Shown here: piece after piece, positions 32,201-42,400 of the stretch
Numbering within the stretch: position 1 is the first letter of the stretch
How the letters are laid out: each line of letters starts with the position of its first letter
Assembly (NCBI GenBank): GCA_016928155.1
Contig: JAFGLG010000011.1
Location: 1-52,639 of the forward strand
Source: Candidatus Woesearchaeota archaeon
GTDB taxonomy: Archaea > Nanobdellota > Nanobdellia > Woesearchaeales > JAFGLG01
Direction of reading: 5' to 3'
DNA: 52,639 bases
Made by a program: the position numbers and the translations under genes
Notes under the pieces: model-generated
Seen by the model: only the letters and a program-made list of their open reading frames with translations
What the model was told of the DNA's origin: nothing
Databases searched by the model: none

Positions 32201-32931
32201 GCAAGGACATTTACGGTTTTCCATTCGTCAGGCGATCCAAGCCCAGATGAACCCTGTGTATATACCGCATCATGTGCAGCCTGATCATATCCTGTTCCCT
32301 CATCATTGAATTGGAGGGGTTCGGTTCTGGAACCGGACCATTGGATTGTGCCTGTGACATCATATCCGATATCTGCTCCATAATATCTCTTGAGCAGGAA
32401 AGTGTTGTTGTTGAACACATCAGGCTCGATGACGAGCTGGCCTACTGAGACAGGAGGTGCCTCTGCGCATATCTGCCCTATCTGGTATGGCCCGAAATAT
32501 GTCTGCCCCTTGTGTCTTACCCTTCCTGATATGAGCATCCCGTCTTTCATGTATGCTCCGTAGATCTCCAGCGATGTGCATGGAGGTGAATATGATGTGA
32601 AATCAGTGTTCTCGATTGTCGAGAAGGATATGTTTGATCCTCCGGGTATGACTGAATTGTTTATGAAAGAATCAAGGCCGTAGGTTGTATCGCCTGGATT
32701 CGTGATAGCAGAGCTGAATATCTCGACATTCATCATGTGTGCCATGTTGACATCAGATGACCCATTGCAGTAGCATCCGTGAGGATACAGCTCCGATATG
32801 TCCATGTTATCAGTATAGATGCATGAATCATCTATATGGCACTCTCTTACCCAGGGCTGGGCTTCTGTAGGTCTGGCTGAGATGAGCAGTATTGCGATGA
32901 TGCATGTCCAGAATATCATCCTCTTTTTCAT
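26248..32931 (-). CDS. Giant (2227-residue) secreted Ig-repeat protein, putative pilus-associated adhesin
   Basis: Starts with a signal peptide ('Lys-Lys-Arg-Met-Ile-Phe-Trp-Thr', a hydrophobic core, then Ala-Gln). The ATG at 32931 has GAGG 5-6 bases upstream and follows the previous stop by 7 bases; an ATG 19 codons earlier is less likely. Residues about 20-130 hold a Cys/Asn-rich segment ('Cys-Tyr-Cys-Asn-Gly-Ser'). After that come many Ig-like beta domains whose joints read 'Asp-Asn-Thr-Pro-Pro-Glu-Ile-Asn-Ile-Thr'. One domain is interrupted by an insert of about 400 residues (about 1195-1597, bases 28140-29345). FN3-like domains and a conserved C-terminal block ('Pro-Ser-Phe-Gly-Leu-Pro-Leu-Asp-Gln') follow. 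Many Asn-x-Ser/Thr sites. No C-terminal membrane helix, so it is probably held by the pilus or by its partner. Confidence 0.8.
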   Translation of the reverse strand: MKKRMIFWTCIIAILLISARPTEAQPWVRECHIDDSCIYTDNMDISELYPHGCYCNGSSDVNMAHMMNVEIFSSAITNPGDTTYGLDSFINNSVIPGGSNISFSTIENTDFTSYSPPCTSLEIYGAYMKDGMLISGRVRHKGQTYFGPYQIGQICAEAPPVSVGQLVIEPDVFNNNTFLLKRYYGADIGYDVTGTIQWSGSRTEPLQFNDEGTGYDQAAHDAVYTQGSSGLGSPDEWKTVNVLADTGFGSGLNIQKQIYLDNIKPNASIEVPSALVYLGISYSNTEFVNLELDFSDNLDTIFPDRTDEKRCRYGHNATELEGWAWEPCESQRVWYLGPDDGAKEIHYQVRDIANNTNITIYDIILDSGPPEINITSPGATEIVFGVINITYELSWDALSNSAEIRIGEGAEWKPANNIPQSRHEWNTTEWPDMTLQVTMRVKDAAGNYGYDSVEVLIDNTPPGVLIVQPGDHSYIEDEVLIKMIAHDAAWINLTINTTHMASIELYTSGDIWEYIHYTTSLEDGSYEITAKAYRFLPGNYPWYCLYQPIWPCKLGEDSVIVIKDTTDPTGSLNVDGPILSHTESIAVSEASPDTQMAVFEYRQGLGNWLPIETDYAAPFQVMWDTTEAPDGNFYTLRALLYDSAGNMGESNATDLAIDNTPPQITLTNPVPGTLIAGQISAEYSATDNIAGVDWDTWEWNIDSTGWIPIPNETNPWDTRNYGDGWHTLQLRVNDTEDNQAYSEIFGFTVDNTPEAITIIYPLSGIVMNDNITVTVIGPGNTNNVSLNITGLQNVTWWLHEPNWEFFWDISGFPDGDYTIQADGFDELGGYIGNDTEHPVTIDRTDPSFSNVSLEPIHLLGSPLLCTITGTVSVNVNGTASDTESILFEYTQDQLEYSTLGYTTKEANNWSLNLDTKTVYDGLMQVRATAKDAMGNTYSDHSIPCYVDNTPPEINITYPFPDQYLSRLVNITYNATDAGPGDVARVQLSIDGDTFFNIGAYHVWNTTLANDGAHTLQVRAYDHLGNLGYSRQILVRTDNSFPLGELIVEPYYVMDGTRMNMTYRGNGLDYSVLVNVSDADAPESGPAPIVLLTDPDRNSVYKGNHTISLNNTQPDGIKTLTANVSDTMGNYILSTAEVMLDNTRPNGWITISNLGVPGFESTNPNVTATRSVILEMDFEDVENNSVMSGVRDCRVSNSRITREYSIHLGHDNLTGENVSMIGDTLRLNNGYISGNFTSSTIIIPEGVASVKLSADQYIPGALGIETRFADGGTAETLRFHRSGKLTGYIRLPKEIVIDRAEVNITGANNNNGEYKIWVQTGDTQNGTVNADDWDAVAERIYITSDTEINGVSLYLEDGPNEGGQGTISIRDVNMKIIEISDYYCSKSNWCEIEFPKSIALAKGKFYHIVNNATPDKDTGLKQPPRIVNDNNTNTRLFYINGSDQIENATHDMAFRLYQTRTPTNPHIEMGYEYDKRIIWTKTGPYEGSEREDISYNLQRYLRDCAFDPCDIPLFAYSETAGDIIFEDLEVEYTEPAGKIDYHVSNNDGADWKPIVPGQTLIFDTMGTDLRFRGDISRSDASVASPNSTNIILHSSTSSWEQCTNTKLWQLSEGGGEKTVFLYVRDRAGNVRETSDTIWYNFSGAGLDPTPPTPPVVVDDGDYTNNATMLHAYWYNSTDRESELLHIPLVYMFRVWDVTEGLNITNWVYVGQSTEVTVVNSSASPFELDHGHNYTFHVKSVNSASLETLGKSDGIILDIVNPYVNVSSTTHPDQSEWYEDATVTINWTGQDELSGIYGYSYTLDGYNDTIPDNIHEGQQGEYDKKRNATYTLRNGIWYFHIKTQDKAGNWGGTAHFRVNIDIYKGPPAVTIITPRGLVVDENPEFWVTTNEPAICEFRQIEPDEENLTPFSITGNRDHRDKLFLEQGSYEYQVNCTDYVGMYNDTEKTNFTIMPDASPTDITVFCPDSEGDYYTGQSLEIMINVTAFYNGENVGLGGLKSFNVAINGQAVPVKVTDLGLGLYMLRFSMPEEEGELEITVSYPGTETVNYDPSENEHCGISELQVLKLNIGYSSIIQGTPLPPCTEEPCGQIAVLKYSGYQVGLASETQDAAGKPEGKNIRIETDGLDNSFILMSNPNSNIIKRASYLMDKSFMDLPYPSFGLPLDQNICPMTTLLKYEDIVLQSDDLKLYTGRFDLIFQKKGKIDGKNLVYVKLKTSGSEEAQKIIKYE

Positions 32932-32938
32932 TTTTTCC

Positions 32939-33457
32939 TCATGATATGAACAGCGCCTTGACCTTGTATTTCTCTTCAGGCATCTCAAATCTGTATTCCA
33001 CGTCGTCCTTGACGAGTTTTACATACCCTGTTCTTTTTATAGTTTTTGAATCTGTCGGAGCCATGACCCCGCATTCTATATCATTGAATCTGTCATCTTG
33101 GTTCTCCTGGTACACTGTGAATTTCCCGGCATTGTAGTTGCGGATGATCACCACATCAGGTGTGAACAGCAGGTACACCATCTCGAGGTTTGTCTCTTTC
33201 TGCCTTGCGAAATCCAGGAACTGCCCTGTGAAATTCTGCAGTCTCTCATCCGGATCCTCTTCTTCTATCAGCGCTGTGTCGACAGCATATGCTGCTTCTG
33301 TGACATAATTGTCAGCCACATGTTTGATGTCAACTCGGGGCTTTGTGACTTTGATCATGGGATAGGCGAGTGCAAAGAGGACACCTACGAGTATGACTGA
33401 CATGAGTATGTAGAACTGCCCTTTTCTGTTGGATGTTCCTGTCAGGGATCCCATCAT
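32939..33457 (-). CDS. Pilin-like protein between the two giant genes
   Basis: A 172-residue protein whose N-terminus reads 'Asn-Arg-Lys-Gly-Gln-Phe-Tyr-Ile-Leu-Met' followed by a hydrophobic helix, a class III (prepilin) signal with Gln at +1. The body is mixed alpha/beta with a single cysteine and an acidic 'Glu-Glu-Glu-Asp-Pro-Asp-Glu' loop. Its ATG overlaps the TGA of the 4168-residue gene and its own TGA lies 7 bases before the 2227-residue gene, so all three are translated as one unit. A natural reading is a minor pilin that connects the giant proteins to the fibre. An ATG one codon further in is an alternative start. Confidence 0.75.
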   Translation of the reverse strand: MMGSLTGTSNRKGQFYILMSVILVGVLFALAYPMIKVTKPRVDIKHVADNYVTEAAYAVDTALIEEEDPDERLQNFTGQFLDFARQKETNLEMVYLLFTPDVVIIRNYNAGKFTVYQENQDDRFNDIECGVMAPTDSKTIKRTGYVKLVKDDVEYRFEMPEEKYKVKALFIS

Positions 33458-36400
33458 ATTATCCTCACGCTCATGTTGATTGTCCCGTTGCCTGTGATGC
33501 CTTCATTCCTCACTATGATTGTGTATATGCCCTCTGGCGCTTCCTGGTCCCCGGACATCTCTGTGCCTGCATAGCTCAGGGTTGCCACGATCATGCATGT
33601 GTCCTGGTTAAGCGGAAGCCCGAATGAGGGGAAGATGAGCCCCTCGAATGTCTTCTCATTTATGTAAGCCATCCTCCTCGGTATGCTGGCTGATGGGTTT
33701 GTCATGAATATGTAGTTGTTGTCCAGCGCACCTGATGTCAGCTCGAAATTAGCATTGGCTGCATTGTCGTCGTCTGTGGCAAATCCGAGTATGGCATAAT
33801 TCTCTTTGCCGTATACATAATTGTCTATCTCTTCAGGATCAAAGTCATCTGGAAGTTCGAAATCATCCCCTGTATAGGCCATTGTCAGGGAGAAATCATC
33901 CACCTCAAATTCCTCCTCGAGATCGCCTGTGCCTCTAACTGATATGTTGAGGTAATATGTCCCTTCTTCTTCTGGTGCAGTGAAAAAAACATCATAATAG
34001 CCACCGCCGAGGTCCTTGTATGTGTTATGGTACCTTGTGCCGCTCACTGTCACTAATATGTCATCTCCCAATCCCCCTATGCCGATGAACCCGTAGTCTG
34101 TGCTGTATCTCACAAGGAGCTTCAGTTTCATCCTCTGTTGGACATAGTACGGTGGGTCGAAGTTGAGTATCTCCACAAGTGTCGGCACAACATCTGATAT
34201 GACGCTGAAATTCGTGTAGTTCCAGTCATTGTGATGGCCGGCATAGTCTGTGCAGTTGAACCAGAACTGGTAGTCATCATCATCCATTTCCCCCAATTGG
34301 GACTCGTGTATCCTCCCTCCTGTTGTCAGGAACTCCTGATAAGCATACCCCCCGACAGGCAGTGTCTGGTTGAATGAGCAGACCGCATCCTCATTTGTCT
34401 CGATATGCAATAGCGGTGTCTCGTCTGCTGTGACCCCTATGGGCGAGATGAGTGTGATTATCGGTGGCCCGAGCTCTGAATCTGCCATCACCCTGAAGTG
34501 CTTTGTATCGCTCCACCTGCCTACATTGTCCTGTGTCTTTATGTGGAAATAGTATATCCCATCATCCATGTCATATGTTGCATTTGTCTTGAGATGGAAC
34601 TGTCCCATTTCTCCTTCAGGTATGTCATCAGGCTCTGTGTCATTCGTATGGTCGAATCTGTAGCTGTATGCATATATTCCTGACTCAAGGTCATTCCCCT
34701 GCCAGTGCATCAACACTGTTGTGCTGCTGTAATATTGGCTCGGGTCAGGATGCGTTGTGCTCCAGAGTGAGATGTCAGGATTCCTCTGGTCAGAGACTAT
34801 GCCGTCTGAGAATCCGGATATGCTCTCAAGCCCTGCTGCATTGACTGCCTTGACCTCGAATGTGTATTCATGGTTGTTCTCGAGATCCAGTCCTGAGACT
34901 GTCACCTCATTCTCAAGCGTATCTGTCCAGTCCACGATAGCATCAGGCACAGTCGATGTTCTCTTCAGCACCACATTGTCGATGAAGACCTGTTCATTGT
35001 TCGGATTTTCAAGCAATATCCTATAATATGTTTCCGAATCTGTTGAGAATATCATCTCGACTGTCTCCCAATCAGTATTATGCCCAATCTCATATTCAGA
35101 TATGGGCGAACTGCATCCTGTGTCTAGAGGGTTGCAGATTTTCAGTCTGAGATCCTGGATTGGTGATTCATTGTACTTGTAGGTTATTGATATGCTATGC
35201 TCCTCTTCTTTGAGCTCTACATCCTGATATATCTCGCCTTGGGTGAGCATCTGGCTGAATTTTCCATTGGAAGAATCGCCTGATCTTGTTGCATTGGTGC
35301 CTGGGCTCTTTGCCCAGCCATCCATCACCCCATTCAGGTCTGAATCAAAGGTCTCAAAGCCGGGGTTGAGAATGAGATTCTCAGTTGTGTCATGTATCCT
35401 GAACCTGTAGCTCAGTGGCAGATGCAGCAGTTCCTGCTCCCTGTCAGTAGAGTTATACCAGTATGCATGCAGTGTGTCTGATGAGTTCGTGTAATCGCCG
35501 TCATCCACCACAATCGGCTGTGTCGGTGGTGTCATGTCCATGCATGCGCCGCTTGGGTCATAGTAGATTGTGTCTGATGTTGTGTAAATATTGCCGGAGA
35601 CATCTTTTATCTGGTAGTACACTATCTTGAGTCCGGTACTGTTGCTCAGCTGCCATGCTTTTGTGTCAGTGCATGCTGACCATACATTGAGCATATTATT
35701 GTATCCGACATAGACTCCGTGAAAACCGACCAGGTCTGCTGAACCGTCTCCATCAAGGTCACCTAATCCCATGTTTCCATATATATTGTTTAATCTCGCT
35801 TCATCATACCTCGGCCAGCTTGAAACCTCATCACCATTGTTGAAAAAGAATATGTAAGCTGGACTGAGTGGAAAAGAATAAAGTATGATGTCTTTTCTCT
35901 TGTCATTGTTCAGATCTGCAAAGGATACTGATCTGGTTTCGCTGGGTATATTGATGTTGTATATAGTCCAATCCTTTGGATTGGGAAAGCCATTATTTTT
36001 ATAGACTCTCAGATAATAATCATAACACGTGTATGGAAGAGTATGTGAGGTTACAGCAAATATATCACTTGATCCGTCGTTATCGTAATCCTCAAACTGG
36101 TGTTCATACCACATTCGACTGGCAAAAGGAAGGGTATCTATGAGCATATGATGATAATTCACTGGATTCAGGCTATCTATTATTGTGTAATATTTTAATT
36201 TATCTCTATTATGTCCTTGGATGATGTTTATCTTTCCATTCTCTTTTGTTATGTCAAGATTTGACATGTACCAGCCCCGCCAGCTAGATTCAGCAAAGGG
36301 TAAACATTCAGAATCTGTCATACCAGTGAGGATATTTATCAGAGAATCTATCTGGTTTCTTTTCATGCTGACCAATGGATTCTTGATGGCAATCCTCTGC

Positions 36401-39400
36401 CAGTTTGAGGGATTACTGTCGCCGTTATTGATTAGGTAGTAATCTGAATCATTCACTACCAAATATTTTATGTATGCTGATGTATTGACATAGATTCCGG
36501 CATGGGCTCTTGCATAGATATCAAGATATCCATCATCGTTCTTGACGAATTTTGCCTTGTAAAGGAAGTTCGAGCCGCTGTCCAGGCATGTCCCGATTGA
36601 AAAGTTGTAATAAGCATATGAAACCCAGAAAACATAGCCATTATCCACATTGTATTCATGGCATCCTCCGAAAGAGTGTTTTTCCCAGCTGACTCCATCA
36701 TAGGATTTCCCTTTGTTTTCAAGCAGCACCAAGGAATCATTTCTTGTTGAGAATGAGAATCTTGAGGTTTTTGCATACAATACGTCAGTTTTCCCGTCAT
36801 TGTTGTAATCGCCGATATCAAGGGAGGATATATGCCCTCCGAAATTCTGGTTGACCCTGTCAATTCCTGGCCATGATGGCAGTGTGATGTTCGCAAAGTA
36901 TAGTTCCTGCTTTGGCCATGTCCTGATATCAAGTTCTCCATTGTTGTAAATTATATACAGGCCGACCAGGTCATAAAGATAATCAAAGAAGAGGGGAGGT
37001 TTCTTTTCGTTATGGAAAACATTTAACAATACATCATTCTTCCCGTCATTGTTGAAGTCATGCACAAAAACATCATATATGTTCACATCAGTCATGTTCC
37101 AGAACATTCCGCTCATGTTGTATAGCGTGACTGTGATTGCGTTTTGGCCGCTTCCCATCACGACTTGTGTGGCATTCTCATCCTGGAAGGGTCCGTTGCT
37201 GTACCTGCACATATCAACTCCGCTCATGCCATTGTTGTCTATGTCATGATAATCCATCTCAAGGTTGACTGTGGGTATTGCAGTGCATTCTTTCTGCCCC
37301 GCCATCCCGATGATATCAATGGGATTTATTGTGATTGTGCCATTTGGCTCTGTATTGTCAAGGAAGGCCTTGGCTGAGAATGTGTTTGATATTGGATCAT
37401 AACCTGTTGAATCATCACCATACCACATATAGTTTGTGACAGTGGCATAGACTGTTTTTTCTCCGTCAGGATTCACATTTTTGGTTGATATGGAATGGTG
37501 GGCCTCGTATATGCCCCTGTTTTCTGGATCAGAAAGAATGATAGGGTTATTGGCGATGCTGTCCAGGGCTGAAATGTTGGCCTCGACTTCAAGCCCCAGC
37601 CTGTCCCCTATGAACCTGAGTTTTATCATCATTCTGTTCTTCACATAATATGGCTCTATTGTGAATTCGCCGATCGACATCTCATTATCCACTCTTCTTG
37701 TTATTATCTGTGAATACCCTTCATTTCCGAGCTTGTCCTTTACTTTCATCTGTATCTGGTGCTCTCCGTTGCTTGACAGGTTTGTGTCCCATGGATGATA
37801 ATAGTGCCATCCGAGGAGTACACTGATCTCTGTGTCATTCAAGAGGAAGTATTCGGTGACATCAATGAAATCCCCACCATCAAATGATATCATGTATGTT
37901 GTATTGTCTATGCCCACACCCGGATCTGTGCTGTTCTCGACAACATGGACTAATCCCCTCAGGAGATAACCGAATCTGTAGACTCTGGATGATTCATAAA
38001 AGTATACATCAATCCCTATCTCAGGCGCAGTATTGTCAACATTAAACCGGTTTGAATATGCAGTGAACGTTGCTCCTGCCGGATTCTTCGCAGTCGCTCT
38101 TAGCATGTATGCACCATCATCTACAGTATTGGTATCAAATGCAATCCTCCACTCCCGCCCATCCTTTGTCATGTAGCCTATTGTCCTGTATTGGATGTCA
38201 TCTTCTGTGATCTCAATGAGTATTGAATCAACAGTGTCCTCGACATTCTCTGCAGTTATGTTTATGATGCCTGCAACCCAGCTATCGATGGTGCTTATGC
38301 TGAAGTTTGGATGTAAGTCAATCCTCACATTTGTTATTGTATCATTCCCTATATACCTCCTGAGTGAATCATAACCCACTGCAGTGAGATTATAGAGGCC
38401 ATCCCCACACACATCGACATCCCACATTGTCTCCCATGGTGCATCCTCAAGCTCTGTGTCAAGTGCAGGGCATCCGTCAAATGCGAGTGTCACATTCTTC
38501 ATGTCATCCGGTCCCAAGACCTGGATAAGCGCATCCTCAGATAACACATCATTTGAATGGGGCTGTGTGATTGTGACGCTCTCTGGTGTATTATCCACCA
38601 TGAAGGGTGTAATGTCTGATTCTCCGATGTTGCCCATCCAGTCTCTTGCAGTGACCTTGACATGGTGGTCGCCCTCTCTCATCAGTCTTGTGTCTATCTC
38701 ATATTTTCCGAGGTCATCGCTGAATATCTTTTTCACTTCATCTGCTGTCAGCGACCTGTTGTATAACCTGACATTGTCTATTGACCCTTTGAAGAAGCTG
38801 TGGATCCCGCTGTTGGCGCCTGCCCCGATGACTGCCTGGTCAAGCAGGTCTGCATTCACATACTCGGCTCTGGTCACATTTTCATTCATTTCTCCGTCTA
38901 CATACATTGATATGTGCGTGGAATTCCAGACTCCGACAAAATGATGCCATGCATCATTGTATAGTGAACTAGGATCTGATCGTGCAGTGTAATCGACCCC
39001 ATTTACATTGTGCCTGATCACTATCCTGTTGCTTATGGTCTTCCTGAGCGCGATATAATTCTGCAGGCTGCCGGATATTCCTGCCTCAAATATCCCGTGT
39101 ATCGAGCTGTCTGAGGATATGCTTGAGGAAAGATAGACCCATGCTTCCATGCTTCCGTTTATTGTGTTGATGGAAGGCACAGGTGATATGTTGATATACG
39201 ATGTCCCGTCGAATCCGTATGCGCCCATGCTGTCATGTCCTCCGTCTGTGGCATATGATGCATTGATGACTGTTCCATGATATTCATTTCCTGAGAGATC
39301 ATTTGTTGCCCTGCCTGTTGACCACCCATTGAAAGGCATGTTCAGCACAAGTGACTCAGCAGGAAGCCCCTGGCTCACTCCGTCGATGTAGAACTCATAG

Positions 39401-42400
39401 GATCCCGGATCAATACCTATGCCTGCATCAGTCGAGGATGCTGTGATTGTTATATCCCCATGCAGGATATCATTCAGTCCAGGATAATTTATGTCGACTT
39501 GTGGCCCGGAATTGTCCACGTTTGTCTCCCTGATCTCTGTATTGACCTGTCCGCCGAACTCTGTGCCATTGCCTCTTATATAATAATGGCCATCATCATA
39601 TTCTCTTGTGTCCCATGGCACCATGAATGGATCATTCCCATCTCTTCCGATTGCATAATAATCAATATTGTTGTGGGACGCTTCAAAGGACACTTCATCA
39701 AGGTCTGTCTCAAGTACTTCTATATCATAAACTTTGTTTATCCAGGATGGCATCTCAAATGATAGGTTCGCATGGTTATCAACAGTCACTTCCACTGTAT
39801 CTTCTCCTATCTTCCATGCCAGGAGTCCTCCAAGCAGTCTTGCCCAGGCAACTGCTCTTATATTATGTGGCCCGTCATTCACGCTTGTGGTGTCCCATGT
39901 GTAGTTCCAGCCTCCATTGCTGTCATAATCCTGATAGACAGGTCCGCCGCTGTCAATGAAGAAATCAACCCTCACAGCATCCCCGTCCACATCTACGAGT
40001 ATCTCCTGCTCTCCTGACAGTGTGGATCCGTTTTCAGGCCTTATTATCGTAACAGCTTGTGGGACATTATCCACAAGAACATAGACTGTGTTTGAGTACA
40101 CATAATCTCCCCGCGGATCAATGTCTCTTGCCTGTATCGTGTGTGTGCCGTCCCAGAGAAGGGTTGTGTTCCATGTGTATTCTGCAGTTTCAGATTGGGG
40201 CAATATGCTTGCGTCTGCCGGCATCCACTCCCCTTCATCTATGCTGACCATGGCATCTTCAAGTATATCATCTGAAGAGATGTTCACAACATATGTGCCG
40301 TTTATCTTCTGCCCCGGCACCGGATCGTTTATCCATATCTCCTCAAGCAGATGTGTGTAGTTTATTGTGTCATTTGTTACATTGATGTTCCCGACATTGT
40401 CCTTGACAAGATACCAGACTGTCTTGATGCCTTCTCCCTGCTCAAGCCACCACACCTTGTTTTGTGTGCATGGCTCCCAGGATACTCGCTCATCGATCTT
40501 GGAATTCCCGTACCTGCATTCCTTGACTCCATTTTCGTCTGAGTATGCCAGCTCGAGATTCACCATGAGGCTTGTTGTGTGCTCATCACCGCCATTGATT
40601 ATTATCCCGGCGCTGGGGTTGGTATTGTCTATTGTGAGTGATGCATTCGCTGTGTATGGATTGCCGTGGATATCGTTTATATTCGCTCTTATCGTGACTT
40701 GGCCGTCGTCGGTTTTTGTGACTTGTGCTTCTGATGTGTATATGGCATCATCCTCGGTCTCATCTGGTGCGATTCCGTTGTCCGAGAGTATTATGGGAGA
40801 ATTGGCGAATACCTTGCTGGCTTGGTCAGCCTTTATCTGCACTGAATGATTGAGTCCTGTGCCGAAATAGTATATTGTCACATTATCATCATGCTTCGCT
40901 AGGTCTGGAACAAACGCCAGCTGGCCGGAAGCTCCGGGTGGCATGCCCTCGCATATGCTGTCGATGCTGTAAGGGCCAATGTATGTTGTTTTGTTATATA
41001 TCACTCTGCCGGATATCAGCTGCCAATCCTGTATCTTTGCTCCGTATACATCGAATGACCCGCAGAAGTCTGTGTCCTCTGTCAGCGAGAATCTCAGGTT
41101 TGAGTCATTGATGTCTGAATTATTGATGAATGAGTCTGTTGCTGTGGTGTTGATGATGACAGAATCTATGACATGCACATTTGTCAGTGTGGAATTGTAT
41201 ATCACTGAATTCAGGCACACGCAGTCATGCGGGTAATAGTCATTCTCCTTGAACAGGAATGAATCGAGTATAGTGCAGTTCTGGATGTGGCATCCGATTA
41301 TTGTCGAGTTGTCGCAGTATGTCTCATTTATTATGTCTGTGTCTATGAAGCAGTCTTTTATCCTCTCATCGCAGTGCCACTTGTCGCCATTGTAGACGCA
41401 TCTTCCCGGCCAGCTTGTTCCGCTTGCCCCTGATGAGGTCCATAGCTCCCTCAGGCCATCTCCTTCGTTTTTTGGATCCTCGATGCAGTAATCCCCTTCT
41501 GAAGACTTGACGCATCCGCAGTCTTCATCCTGATCAAATAGGGTTAGACCCTCCAAACCCGTGTTGTATGGATATGGAAGGTTGCTCCACCTGCTGCCCC
41601 TGTCTCCAGCTGAATAATCCTGAAGGCAGCAGATAGGGCCGTCAGGCTTGTTCTGAATGACACTGTCAGGTTCGATCACCCACATGAACCACCTGTTGTG
41701 CCAGTCATCTATGTAGATATTCCCTGATGTCGCTGTGTACACCCCCGACCATGGCCCGGTCTCTGATGTGTCTTCGTCAGAGTATTCCAATATCAGTTCT
41801 CCGTCGGCATAGAATTCTATTCTTTTCCCGTATACATACCCATAATGGTCTGTCAGGAGGCTGACTGCCAGCCTTCCCTGGGTAAGGTTCATCTTGTCTG
41901 TGATGTCTATGCCTGATGTTGTGCTTGTCAGCACTATGCCTTGTTTTCTTAGGCTGATAGTGAACGGATTTGATGATGATGTCTTCCTGAATGCGAGCAG
42001 GTATCCGCTGGTTAATGGCCAATCATCTTTTGCTGCCCTGTTGAATGTTATCCCGCTCGGTGTTGAGGGGTTGCATGGATCCATTGCAAACTTGAAATCT
42101 ATCACAAAAGTGCTTCCTGTATTACGCTGAGACACCATCCTTTGATTCTGCATGTGGAGAACTCCGTGCCCCTCTCCTCTTATCTGCAGTATCTCAGCTG
42201 TCCCTGTACCTGTATGATTCCATTCGCTGAGGTTCAGATTATCGAAATTCTGATAGAATACTCCGCTAGGTGGCACATCATAGATGCATGCGCCATTCTC
42301 TGTATAATCCCCGCCATGGTTTGCCTGCCAGTCGCACGAGTCTCCTGGATGGTCAGTACAGTCCAGGTTCAGATTAGAAGTGCCTGATCCTGATTCCCAA

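Noticed and set aside
32931-32988. Start of the 2227-residue protein at 32988
   Set aside because: The 19 extra residues overlap the preceding pilin-like gene and precede the signal peptide; the ATG at 32931 has a GAGG site and correct spacing.
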